Of a DNA stretch of 64,000 nucleotides, positions 35,650 through 47,759 are shown in pieces (the first letter of the stretch is position 1; every line of letters starts with the position of its first letter). The notes below the pieces were generated by a model that saw only the letters and a program-made list of their open reading frames with translations, was not told where the DNA came from and made no database searches. A program made the position numbers and the translations under genes. Origin of the DNA: Siphlonurus alternatus (Eukaryota; Arthropoda; Insecta; Ephemeroptera; Siphlonuridae); NCBI GenBank assembly GCA_949825025.1, contig OX463784.1, forward strand, positions 10,733,431 to 10,797,430, in the 5' to 3' direction.

Positions 35650-37370
35650 ATATAGACAGCGCGATAAAACCCATCTTTTATAAATATTTAATAACAATCA
35701 AACTCAATTTTTCTAGTCATTTCACATATTCAACAAACTTGTATTTAAAACATTATATTATTACTGAAGGGGCCGTTTTTTTTTATGTAACAAAAGGGGG
35801 TCAAAATTTGACCTGCGTAACCATAATCCCCTGTACCCTCCTTACTTCACAGGGAAACGAGTTTTTTACCCTCTTAAAGAATAATTGAAATCTACAAGAA
35901 TATATATTATCGTCATATTTAATGTGGTTTTCATCGTGTTTTCTCAGCTTATGTTCGACCAATGAGAAGAATCGTTACAAATTATCCTCCATGCAATGAT
36001 TATCCTATCAGGCTATCACTATTATTAATAAATGACTAAAGACTTTGCGAATTAACCATATGCCTTTCAAATGAAAAAAGAAAAAGATAACGCAGAAAAA
36101 ATGAAAATAGAAAATGCTAAAAAAAATTTACGAATATAATATGAAGGTAAATTAGTTATTTAAAATAATTTTGATTTATTCTATTGGCATGCATAGTATT
36201 GGCACTAATTATTGTTATTCTAATCGTTCCTTTATTTCTTAGGACGAAGTAGGAAAATTGCCAGATTTCGATATCTTGGTAACAAATAGACTGCATGGAT
36301 ATTTTATATAAATATATAAATATTGTAATCTGTTTAATTTGACGTAAATATTATTATATATTTGTCATATATGCAACAAAGTTCAAAATAAATAAAAACT
36401 TGTGCTAATATTAATTAAAATATAATACTAATATTATATTAATGCTAAAATTATTTATACAAATACATTAAAAAAAAATCAATTATAGTTTATTTTTTTA
36501 TAATGTGAAAAGACTGAAAACAAATTACACTTAACTTCCCTATATCATTCATAGAAAAACAAGTGTTTCTCCCTTTTATTTATAATTTGTACAGGTAATA
36601 TAATATTTATTATAGCTTGTAAAAAAAAAAAAATTGTGAATGGCCTTGCTCTCTCTATGACAGCATACCTTATTAGAGTCTAGCCAATGGTCTACCAAAG
36701 AAACTTGTTGCTATACTCGAATACTTAGCGCAAATATATCCAACCTTGATATTTTTAGAAAGATAGTATATAACATTCCTATTATATTGTTGTATACCTT
36801 ATATAATATACTATCATGGTCATGGCTATAATGTACAGTACATTCATTTTCATAGAATTGAAAAATTGTCAGAGAATTATTAATAAGGAATGAGAATGCT
36901 ACCAGATGATTTGTACTTAAAAGCAAATTATTCTCATCTATAAACGTTGATAATTTTGCTCGCATTGTATTGCAAATTTAAAAGGAAGTTGATGTTGTCA
37001 TTTTTTCAGAATATGAAACCACTAACTCCCTCAAAATCGAAGGAAAAGATGCTGTGACGTCATAGTCATACAACAACCCTAAGATTGCGTTTAAATATTT
37101 GCATCACTATATGATGGTTAATAGTTTTTGCTGTGTGATTTTAATTATGAGTGTTAGAAAGTTAATAATAAATTGAAATAGATTGAAAAAACTTAACTCG
37201 AGGTATTCTGTCCAACAGAAAACAAAAATTTAATGCAGATTATATTTCAGTCTTTCTTGTTTTGCAATCGTCGTTCATTTGATCTGTTTATTTATAAATT
37301 TTTAAATTGAACCTCAGATACATGAACATATATTTGAATATTGAAGTCTCCCGTCTATTCCTGGACCCGA
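35650..37370. other. AT-rich intergenic DNA, nothing firmly recognised
   Basis: Open frames here are short and of AT-driven composition. One isolated TGACGTCA occurs at 37055. Confidence 0.5.
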
Positions 37371-37375
37371 ACTAG

Positions 37376-37545
37376 CGTTGTATTGCTTAGGATATTGAGA
37401 GACCTTTTTAAACCGGGGTGGTCATGGTCTAATAACTAAAGATCCAAATATTTTTGCCTAGTTGTGATTGAAGTATCCATGGAAACCAAAGTTAAAATGG
37501 TCGGCAATGGACAAAGGACGTCTCGTTGAATAATTTTCTGGATTA
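37376..37545 (-). repeat. tRNA-type SINE, minus strand, degenerate
   Basis: GTATTGCTTAGGATATTGAG, AACCGGGGTGGTCATGG, GCCTAGTTGTGATTGAAG, TATCCATGGAAACCAAAG, ATGGTCGGCAATGG. Confidence 0.75.
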
Positions 37546-37549
37546 ACGT

Positions 37550-38700
37550 GCTCTCAATTCAACAGCTTCGTTATAATATTTTTCATTTCATCATTTAATA
37601 TATATATGAAATAAGAAATAATCAATGAAACATACTCTGAATTTTCATGTTTTTTGGAGCAGGTTAATTCTAATTTCTGAACTAATTATTTATTTTCTAT
37701 ACCTATTATACAATTTTCATTGCAAACACATTTACTAATTGAAAAAGTTCGTTAAAAATTTGATTTTGGAGAACGGTGGTTCGGACCTCCCTTTGACTTA
37801 TTTTATATTAATTATACTTCTCCTAATTCAATAATTATTCCATTCAATTTAACACTGGCCTAACCTCCGAATATTGCAATTTTTATTGCTTCACAATAAA
37901 ATGGGTACTGTATTTTTAAGTTAAAAACAAAAATACATTTTTAAATATCTGAAATTGACGTCGTCAAAATTAATACACAATAATACAATTTGTTAAAAAT
38001 GGTTTTTAAGTCATTTTTAAAATTAAAAAAATATTAAAATATAATATTTTGCCATATTAATATGAAAATATCAATGAGTTGTATAGAGAAAATAATTGTT
38101 TATAGCTATCGCTACAAAGACGTTTAGATCCAGGGCACATGCAGTTTATTTCATTGTTTATGTTTTAAGTTTTAAGGGAATTCTAATTTAAGATTTACGA
38201 TATATGACACCATGAATTCCTGTGCAAATTTAACTTTCAGATTTATAATCATAATGTTTTCAAGTCTGCATTGTTTTCTGGAAATTAGATAAAAATTTGT
38301 ATTTACCGTCCACTGTAATTAAGTTTCCAGGTTCCCTTTGTTTCACGAGAAAATAATGAAGAATTCGTTGGAAGATATTTCAAATTTTAGCTCAAATCAC
38401 GTTGAATATAAAATTTTGCTGAATACACAATTTCATACCAAAATATAATTTTATATACCTACTGTACTTTTTACATTACAAATTCAACAAAGAAACACGT
38501 TCGTTAAAGAAATTTGACAACGGGAATGAGTGCATATCGTATCATTTTTATAACTTAATTCATGATTATTATCACTACTCCTAATTGAATGTTATTAAAT
38601 GATAATTTTCCATTTACTTCCATATTGACTATATTTCCTCTACATTCATCGACCTGTTGAATTGCAATTTTGATAGCTTCATACTGCATAACATTGCATT
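37550..38700. other. AT-rich intergenic DNA, nothing recognised
   Basis: No gene, RNA or defined repeat seen, apart from a possible SINE core trace at 38325-38345 (AAGTTTCCAGGTTCCCTTTG). Confidence 0.5.
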
Positions 38701-38708
38701 TTAGAATT

Positions 38709-38855
<147 letters not shown>

Positions 38856-39224
38856 AAATTGCAGTATTTAAATTTGATGACAAGATTAATAAACAATAAT
38901 ACAAATTTGTATTTTACAATTAAATTGAAATTAAGTAAATAATTTTAAATATACATAAATAAAATAAAAATTTTTTGTTGTTCATTAATTATTGGATTAT
39001 ATGACTATTTTCATTTACTAGAGACATTATTTATTAGATTCATAATTGATTGTTGATTCATGTATTCATTGATTATGTAAAGAAATTCGAATATTTAGCT
39101 TATAAATTTTATGTGGCAGACACTGAAATCCGAAGCAAATTCAACTCCCAGAGCAGTTAAAACTTAAAACCATAAACTTTTTTTTAAACTTAATGAGTGT
39201 GCCTCGTGAGATAACTATTACATA

Positions 39225-40151
39225 TTACCACCAAAAGTCGAATTCGGGCAAAAGCCGAAAAAAATGAGCATAACTAGTTTGGCGCATCAAGTTAAGCTCA
39301 AAACCCGAAATAATCAATTATTTCGAGTTTTGAGCATAATTAACTTGTTGCGCAAAACTAATTTTGCTCAAATCGAAGTGAGCGAAACCCGACGGAGACT
39401 TTTACATATATCGTGTTTTGCGCGTTTCCGTTTGAGCAAAACTCGTTCTGCGCATCAAGTTATGATCAAAACCCGAAGTGAGATTTTATTTCGGCTTTTG
39501 AGCAAAATTTAAGCAAAACTAGTTCTGCGCATTTTTTAAAGACAATTTATTTAAGATTTTGAATTTGAGGATGTGCGGATCTCTATGCAGACATGGACAT
39601 GGAGCTGTCCCTAAAGTACAAAAACATTTCCCAGGGCTACAATCCAGAGTTATTTAAAGTTTTGCAAAGACTGCCAGTTGAAAAAGGAAGGCAAAGGCCT
39701 AGTTGTTAAGCCTATAATAAGTACCTAGAGATTTGAACTCACGTTTTCAGGTAGTTATAATTTTTTTCTTTGCTTGGTTCCTGCATGATTATAATATTTT
39801 AAATATTTATTGGCAGTCATTGCAAAACTTTAAATAACCCTGGATTGTAGCCCTGGAAATATTTTTGCACTTTAGGGACAGCTCCATGTCCATGCCTGCA
39901 TTGAGACCCGCACATCCTCAAATTCAAAATCTCAAATAAATTTTCTTTGAAAACTGTGCAGAACTAGTTTTGCTCACTTCGATTTGATCAAAACTAGTTT
40001 TGCGCATCAAGTTATGCTCAAAACCCGAAATAATTTTTTATGCTCAAAACTCGAAATAATTTATTATTTCGGTTTTTGAACTTTACTTGATGCGCAAAAC
40101 TAGTTTTGCTCATTCTTTCGGCTTTTGCCCGAATTTGACTTTTGGTGGTAA
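39225..40151. mobile_element. Very long palindromic element (927 bp)
   Basis: Ends TTACCACCAAAAGTCGAATT … AATTTGACTTTTGGTGGTAA. The arms (about 390 bp) pair through GGGCAAAAGCCGAAA and through GGACATGGAGCTGTCCC with TAAAGT. A module resembling TTTTGCGCATCAAGTTATGC followed by AAAACCCGAAA recurs several times inside each arm. No coding capacity. Confidence 0.88.
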
Positions 40152-40159
40152 CATCTTAT

Positions 40160-41320
40160 ACCGTCCATCAAAATGAAGTTTTCATGTTTCCTTAGTTTCA
40201 AGAGGAAATAAAAGATTCTTTTGCAACTATTTACATTTTTCGCTAATATCATGTTTAATATACAACATGCACTAACGTTAATAATATAGAAGTGTTTAAC
40301 TATAGTACATACATAAGAGTGAAGTTGAAGAAATATTACAATTAAAGGCCATTTTAATGGTAAAAAGTTTTGACTGAATATTTTTCAAATAAATGTTTTA
40401 TAAAATTATCAAATTAAATATTTATTTAAGTAATTTTTAAATCTTTCTTCTAATGAATTATTATCAGAAATTTTGCTGTAATAATTAATTGTAGCAAATT
40501 ATTGTATTTTTATAAATACCAAAACTATTCATTTTAAATATGTTACACATAATTAATAATAAAATAAAGCTAGTAATAGCAAATTGAAATGGGGAGTTCG
40601 GGTATGTAGTGTAAAAAATAATAAATACTGCACTTGTGTGAAATGTATGAAACCAGGCCGTCGACCAAGAAAATTAGAAGGCAACATAGGGAAAGATTGA
40701 AATCAAAATTAAATATTTTGATCATGAAAAAGGAGTTTATCAAGCGTGTATCATGCTGCAACCAAAAATAAGTCGATCCTTTTCCATTATTAATTTAATA
40801 AAGAAAATAAATATTATAACTTTGTGATTTTACCTTGGTACAAAACAATTATAGTTACAATTAGATTCATAATTTCAGAATACTAGCTTGTTTCTTACAT
40901 AGTATTTTCAACTGAACTGAAAATTTAATGGAAGTTTTTATACTTTTCGAATGATTATAACAAAAATCGATCCAGATGTAACAATGAATCATTGTGATTA
41001 TAAAACATAACGTAAAATATGATTTACTTGCAAAAAATATAAAGTTACATGAATCACAGTAATATTGCCATAAGAAAAGTATAACTATAACATAAATATA
41101 ACAATTAAAAAACTAGAAGTTATAAAAATAAGAGTATAATAAAAAACAAAAAACAAAAGTAAAGGTAATTCTTTTATAAGTTCATGGTCATATAAACGCC
41201 CTCTACCGACATAGCCAGACTATAGAAAAATAAATATAATCAAAATATAAAATATATAAGATAATACTATTATATTATGAACCTTATTCACTGTATATCT
41301 TATATAATATAAAGTATATT
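40160..41320. other. AT-rich intergenic DNA, nothing recognised
   Basis: Only short AT-driven open frames and A/T runs. Confidence 0.5.
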
Positions 41321-41433
41321 TCAAGCCGCGGTCAGTAATGACTTGAGAGATTTTTTTTTTATATATATTTCTGTTGGCTGACGGCTAGTAAGAGAGAGAG
41401 AGCAGACTCTTGCTTGAGATAGAACCGGTTTAC

Positions 41434-41560
41434 CTGTGTGTGTGTTGGCTGCTGCAAGGTTGTTCTTAGAGCTCTCTTGATCAGTCTCAGGTCCATAGCT
41501 TGCAGCATCCCTCCACCTCCTCTTTTCTTCTTGAGCTTGTTGCTGCTGTTGCGTTTTCAT
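41434..41560 (-). CDS. Candidate first coding exon, Gln/Glu-rich, gene unknown
   Basis: ATG at 41560 begins MKTQQQQQAQEEKRRWRDAA, then YGPETDQESSKNNLAAANTH, and ends at a donor GTAAACCGG (41433). Composition and base content are unlike the surroundings and the frame also stays open upstream into YKFERKILTVRCLLQRDE. The charged Gln-rich start suggests a helical, cytosolic or nuclear protein. No downstream exon was identified, so the gene is unproven. Confidence 0.4.
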
Positions 41561-41639
41561 CTCATCTCTTTGCAGCAAGCATCTAACCGTCAAAATTTTA
41601 CGTTCAAACTTGTATTTTAGTATTATGATGCTTCATCAT

Positions 41640-43540
41640 TATTTAACTGACCGTTTGTAAGTAAGGATGTGTGATAATTTTTCTTAAGATAAAAGTGATT
41701 TTTTTTTAAATTTGTGTTTTAATTAAGAATCTAAGGTAAGTATATATATTTTATTAATTAATTATGTGATATTAATCCTAATTTACTTATTAAGAGATAT
41801 TAACTATATTTGAAAAAGATAGATTTCAGTAGATATTGGTTTCTAACTCTTTATATATTTGATTTTGTTTAGTTAGTAATTAAGAATTAAATGTTGAATA
41901 AATTTTATTAATTAATTTCTCCCAAAGACATCAAGGCTAAGTAAAAATTTAATTGTAAATTCATGGTAAATTCTTGTAGGTAAGAGTAATTTAAATTTTT
42001 GAAACTAAAAATAAATTTTGAAAATAATATATTGCTCTTTAAATTAAGATAAATAAATTGTAACTTATTAAATTATTAATTATGTTTAAAAAAAAAATAC
42101 TAATAATTTTTAATTTTATATTTTTTATTATTATAAATAGATTTTTATATAATTGTTTTAATAATAATATTCATGGAAATAATTTAACGAAGTGATGGCT
42201 TAAGCAATTGAAACAAATCATGACAAATCTAATCTCATGAACTTTAACTAAACCAGCAAACTAATTGCAATTATTGAAAATAATTTAGAATGAAACCGAT
42301 GTACATATAAACTCAAAATTTAGAATGCAATATACTTGTTAACATTCATACATAATATTAGATAAATATTATTAATAGCATCAATTTTCTTTAGCAATAA
42401 AATTATATATATCACAAAAGTAACAATTAATTAAAAATTAAAGCAAGAGACAGTAATGCGATCGCAGCGCCACTTGTGAAATTTCATTGTATTAGTAAAA
42501 TATAATTTTTAAAACTGTTGATTAAGTGATTTTTATTGATTACGCATTTATATTATTTGCATTACGCGTGAATCTTTATTTAATAAAAGAATTATGTATT
42601 TTATATTAGACAGATAGGGTGAGATTTCATATAAAAAATAACCTTTTCTCCCCTCTGCTTGAGCTGCAACAGGTTGTTAGACATTATGAGATGCCCCTTT
42701 TACTATTCTCTGATTTTATACACGACAAGGTTAATCTCCTTTCATATGGAACATTTTGATAGACATCGGAGAGGGTTGTTATGAAGTTTCTCATTATTTA
42801 AAAGAAATCAAAGTGATGATATTAGAAGGGGTTTGTTAAAGAGGGAGAATATTTATTATATCAAATCATGTGTATTAATTATTTTTATAATACAAACTTT
42901 TCGGGGAGATATTCGTAGAAATTTAATTTTAATTTTAAAAATACTAAAAAATAGCTTCCAATGTCGGCCAAAATCCATTTGATAGCTTTTCGAAAACTGT
43001 AAATGCAAGTGTTGTAGAATGTCATTATTTATAATTTTAATTGTTAAATCATTAAAAACATAATGTTCGTTGCAATATAATATGATGTATTCAGTGTGTA
43101 AATAATTTAATACACACAAATAAATACAAAGTAAAATAAAAAAATATGATGTTTTAAATGAGATAAAATAATGAAAAGTTCGCTTTAATTTAAAAAAGTA
43201 ACAAAATAAAATAAATAGCAAGGATTTACTTCTGTCGAAGTAAAATAATGTAATTAAAATCACTTAAAATTACATTAATTAAAGATATCCTCAATTGAAT
43301 TAATTCATATCCACTATAATTTTCATTATTTTCTTCCACTATATCAAACATTTGTTTAATGCATTCAATGTGCATCATCATTTCAAAATACATTTTAACA
43401 AACAACATATTTAAATTATAATATTTAAAAGAGCGTTTTTCTTTTTTTCTCACCATATTCTGACCATAACACTTTTACCAACATTACTTTTTTATTCCTT
43501 AATATTACCAACAATATGTTCGCAGATGATGCTGTCAGAG
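41640..43540. other. AT-rich intergenic DNA, nothing recognised
   Basis: A 135-codon minus frame (43263-42856) is Phe/Ile/Leu/Lys-rich and looks compositional. A less AT-rich stretch near 42640-42790 has no recognised feature. Confidence 0.5.
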
Positions 43541-43543
43541 ATA

Positions 43544-43732
43544 AAGGTGTGTTTACATAAGCGATGATAACGATGTGACTTTTATCACAATTGTCATAAA
43601 ATCCCATACAAATTTGCCACATTGCAATGTCATTACACTCTGCAGCATTAGAAATATGGCTACCATATAACTTCAAGGAAAGTACGCAATGATCGAATCG
43701 ATAAAAAATAATTGCACATGTAAATACACCTT
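43544..43732. mobile_element. MITE-like element H with TAA flanks (189 bp)
   Basis: AAGGTGTGTTTACAT … ATGTAAATACACCTT. TAA stands on both sides, the TWA target size of PIF/Harbinger elements (family assignment is inference). Confidence 0.75.
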
Positions 43733-44520
43733 AACCAGCTTTCTTCGTAACTGGCAGAATTGCAGGTGACGCAATTTCAAGTAGGTGCCAAAACACATCT
43801 TGTTTTTTATGTCAAACACGTTTTTGTGAGTGTTGCGTACAGAGAATTCAATGTACGCAGTGGTAAGTACTACGAAAGTCAGTGTGAAATAATTTCAAAT
43901 AAATTAGTGTCCCCCAACCATCCTTTATAATAATTGTTTATTGCCGAGCAGATGGTTATTTGTATTTTATTTTAACTCAGTCCAGCTGTATATTTTGAAG
44001 AGATATAAATTCGGATTTGAATCACAGTATGTGGCAGTGTATTAATTAAATAAATTATCGCTCACAACTCCCTAATTAATCATATTAAATGAACACTGAT
44101 ATTTAAATATAATTTAATGAAATTTATTGAGACCTTCGCTTGTTTTGAAATTATCTTAATTCCATGTTTACTTCCGAAACCCTAAATTACTCGGATTTAC
44201 TTATTACAGCATATAATATGCTACATTGCAATTTATTGTTAACTTTTTAAAATAATTTTTTTTTAAATACCATCATCTCGCATTAAGTAATGTTTCATTT
44301 AATCACTCATTGATTTTAATTATAATTAATTATTAAAAAATAAGATATAAATAGAACATTTTTTTAAATATGTAATATATTTATTTGAAATGAAATTTGA
44401 AATTTATTTAAATAAAAATTAAATTTTTAATAAACTAATAATTTTTGCAGGGAATGCATGTTATTGATACAACAGATTAATCACGTTTGATTTCAGCCTC
44501 TGGTGGTAAGAAGGATACTT

Positions 44521-44596
44521 GGGCCTGGTAACTCCACCACCGTTGGCTCAAGCAATTTGAATTTTGGCGCCAACGGTTGAGGAGTTCCTCCGCCCC
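44521..44596. repeat. GC-rich hairpin
   Basis: GTAACTCCACCACCGTTGGC pairs with GCCAACGGTTGAGGAGTTCC around AATTTGAATTTT. Then CCAATCACGTCGC and TCACGTGACC follow, which look promoter-like, but no adjacent gene is recognised. Confidence 0.6.
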
Positions 44597-44819
44597 GTTA
44601 TCCAATCACGTCGCTTCAGTCACATCACGTGACCATGGAATCGTTTTGCTATAAAATTACATTGTTTTCAGATTTTGATAATTATTATTCATCAAGTTCC
44701 TAGTTATAAGGTTCACTGTTCACCTAATTATGGTGCCTGTGCTTGCCTACTTTATTGGCTCTGGGAATAAACATTACCATGCGAGGAATTAAGGATTAAT
44801 TATTAAAGTGAAGCTACGT

Positions 44820-45139
44820 ATTGGACAATTTGCATGACATTTTTTGTTGCAGAAATTGATAGAGGGTGCAAAGCTATGCTACTCTGAATTTTTTCAGACT
44901 TTTTAGAGACCGGAAACTATTGTTAAAAAATTATTGAAAGTCGATTTTATGACGTCACGAGGAGTGTGTCCTTAAGAAAAGGATAGGCGCTAAACGCCCG
45001 TGACGTCATAAAACTGACTTTCAATATTTTTTTAAAAATAGTTCCGGGACTCAAAAAAATCTGAACAAATTCAGAGTAGCATAATTTGGTACCCTCTATC
45101 AATTTCTGTAATAAAAAAATGTCATGCAAATTGTCCATT
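44820..45139. mobile_element. Foldback element A7 (320 bp)
   Basis: ATTGGACAATTTGCATGACA … TGTCATGCAAATTGTCCATT, a third outer variant. TGACGTCA at 44950 and 45001 flanks GTCCTTAAGAAAAGGATAGG. Confidence 0.9.
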
Positions 45140-47036
45140 CAGCCAGCACACCATCAATTCTGTTTCATCAATACCTATGACATTAACCAATGCAAGACAT
45201 CGATTATCATGGATAAATTGAAGCTTCAGATCAACGCGAAGAGATTTTGATGTCCAATGATTACAGTACATAATATAATCCATTTTTATTATTTCAAATT
45301 CCCTAATTTAAATTTATTACATTTTATGAGCAATATTAATAGTACGTCTGGAAATTATAATTTGGAATGAACATGAGCGTAATATTGATGCAAAACATTT
45401 TTAGTGATTCTAATCTCGGATTTTAATTCATTGAAATTTACAATTATTTTGTATTTAGAATAATTTTTTTTATCTTATATTTTATATGTTAATAAATTTT
45501 AATACATGGCATAAAGAAACATGTTCTTTAATTTTTAAAAATTAAAATATATATTTTTTTATATATTATTATATATATATGTATATATATATTATTATTA
45601 TATTATCATTATTATTTATTATTTTTAAAGTATACTTTTGAATTCTAGTATATTTCTAGAGCATTGTCACGTAATACCATTTGTAATCATTATTTTGTTA
45701 ATGATTTGTGAATTGTTCGTATATTGTGCCTACAATAGTGCGGTATAATATACAGCACATTACCTTTGAAAATTACGAATTAAGAAATTAATTTACGTCG
45801 CTTGATATTGAAGGTTGCAAAATTACTTTCAGTAACTACACTGTACTTTTAATTTTATGTTTTCATCTAAAATAATTCACATTAATATTGAAAATATTGT
45901 ACAGTGACATTCCCATGTATTAAAGATTTAATATATGCCATTAAATATATTTATTTTATGCAATTAATTATTGTTCTGACCTGCATGTGCATGGAAGTGA
46001 TGGGGAGTTTTATTTTATTACTACTGCAACAATTTTAATTTGTAAATCGTAAATAAAATAAGCAATCTTACTGCATTCTTTATTTAAAATTAATACACAA
46101 TATTATTGATTGCTTTGAAATTTTAAGTAAATTATTTATTATTACTAAAAAGTGTTTTTTAAAATTTTAATTTTATTTTGTATTTTATTATGTGATGTAA
46201 TTATGTATTGAAAAAAAAAGTTTTAATGTGTTTTTCTTTTCTCTTTTCCTTTTTATATCTCCAGAGCTTTGGCATGTATTTTATTTAAATATGTAGATAA
46301 AAAAATTCTTTATTAAATGCATGTGCATATTTTAAAAATATTATTTATTATGAAGTAATAAGTAAGAAAATAAACATTGCAATGCTTAAGTTATTGATTC
46401 ATTAAATCCTTTTGATTAAAACGCTAAAATATATTTTATGAACCTTTCTATAAAATTTGGATGACAGAATGAGTAAATATTTAGGCATGTTAATATGGCC
46501 TGTGTTGAGCATTATTAATGTATAGGGTAGGGAGTTTACTTGCACTTATTTTTTTATAGCTAGATCTGTTCGTAATTAGATACACAATTGCTACGATGAA
46601 TATTTTATATTTAGTTAAATTTTATTCCTGATACCCATTTGATTTTAATATTTACTTTCCTTACGCCGCAGTAGTTTAAATATAATTATTTGTCATGTGT
46701 ACAAGAACTGGTTTAGCCAATGAGAGGTGCTGTTTAACTCCCTACCAATATAACTTGAAGAGCGGATGATAATCCATTGTATCAGGTTGTATATGCATAT
46801 AAATATTTTACTATTATTATTATAATGATTCTTGACATATCTGAAAAAAAAAAAAAAATGCCACTACAATAGATCCCCCTATTATCATTTGAATTACATG
46901 GTGGCCAATTATTGAACTATAATGCTGCAGGTATTTTATTACACATTATTATTAAGTAACAATATCTTTTTTTTATTTATAATCATAACCATGTATGGTT
47001 TGTAAATAAAGGGACAGCAAAATAATTTTTATCTTA
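45140..47036. other. AT-rich intergenic DNA, nothing recognised
   Basis: No coding or repeat structure was defined. Possible poly(A) signals for the minus gene lie at its right edge. Confidence 0.5.
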
Positions 47037-47042
47037 TTTATT
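47037..47042 (-). terminator. Possible poly(A) signal of the small secreted gene
   Basis: AATAAA on the minus strand about 340 bp past the stop codon, beyond the MITE at 47137-47339. Other AT-rich candidates exist, so this is tentative. Confidence 0.3.
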
Positions 47043-47136
47043 TTACATTTTTTTTACAAGAATGCCCATTAAAAATAATCACAATTATATACATTTATTC
47101 AAAATCTTATTAATTTTGAGCATATATAGGAAACTA

Positions 47137-47339
47137 CAGTCAAATTTACATGATATTTCCTCCGGAAGTAGCCGGAAGTGTCGGATTTCTGGTCTTGCTA
47201 TTCCTATTTCCGTTTTGCAATTTCACACACTTCTACTACAAACCACTCTGTAAAGTTTCAAAACTAAATTACAAAAAGAAGAGCTGCAAACTTCATACTT
47301 CCGGCTACTTCCGGAAGGAATATCAAATTAATTTGACTG
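47137..47339. mobile_element. Tc1/mariner-like MITE with TA flanks (203 bp)
   Basis: CAGTCAAATTTACATGATAT … AATTAATTTGACTG with TA on each side. The second block TCCGGAAGTAGCCGGAAG / CTTCCGGCTACTTCCGGA is also inverted. Lies 42 bp downstream of the stop codon of the small secreted gene, so probably within its 3' UTR. Confidence 0.85.
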
Positions 47340-47381
47340 TATAAAACATAAGTAAATCTAATCTCATAATATTTATACATT

Positions 47382-47759
47382 TTACTTAAAGCCATATCCA
47401 TCAGAACCACCTAATCCAAAAACAATCGAATGAGTATATCGATTATTACGATCGATTTCAATATGTGGAATTGCCTTTAAATGAGCAGATGCTTCATCCC
47501 TCAAATTAAATTCTTTTCTTACTTCTTCTGTCACTGTAGGTACTGTAGTGGTTTGTCGGAATTTTACAGAATCAATGTATGGCATTTTAGCAGGCATTTC
47601 CGATGTAGCATCAGGAGGTTGAAGTTGATAGCTTGGGGGTTTAGCCAAATGTTCCTCAGATTTCTTGGAAGTAACGTACTTCTTCAGTTCTTGTGGCGAG
47701 GTTTTCTTGATCGCCGCCTCTGACGTCATCAGAGTGGCTAGGCAGACCGCCAATATGAA
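47382..47759 (-). CDS. Small secreted protein, exon 2
   Basis: Acceptor TTCTACTTGGCAG ends at 47760. Starts FILAVCLATLMTSEAAIKK, stop TAA at 47384-47382. 125 codons plus stop. Contains PYIDSVKFRQTTTVPTVTEE and KAIPHIEIDRNNRYTHS. Less AT-rich than the flanks. Confidence 0.78.
   Translation of the reverse strand, partial: FILAVCLATLMTSEAAIKKTSPQELKKYVTSKKSEEHLAKPPSYQLQPPDATSEMPAKMPYIDSVKFRQTTTVPTVTEEVRKEFNLRDEASAHLKAIPHIEIDRNNRYTHSIVFGLGGSDGYGFK

Noticed and set aside
42856..43263. 135-codon minus-strand frame
   Set aside because: Phe/Ile/Leu/Lys/Tyr-dominated composition typical of random AT-rich DNA; no domain and no splice context.
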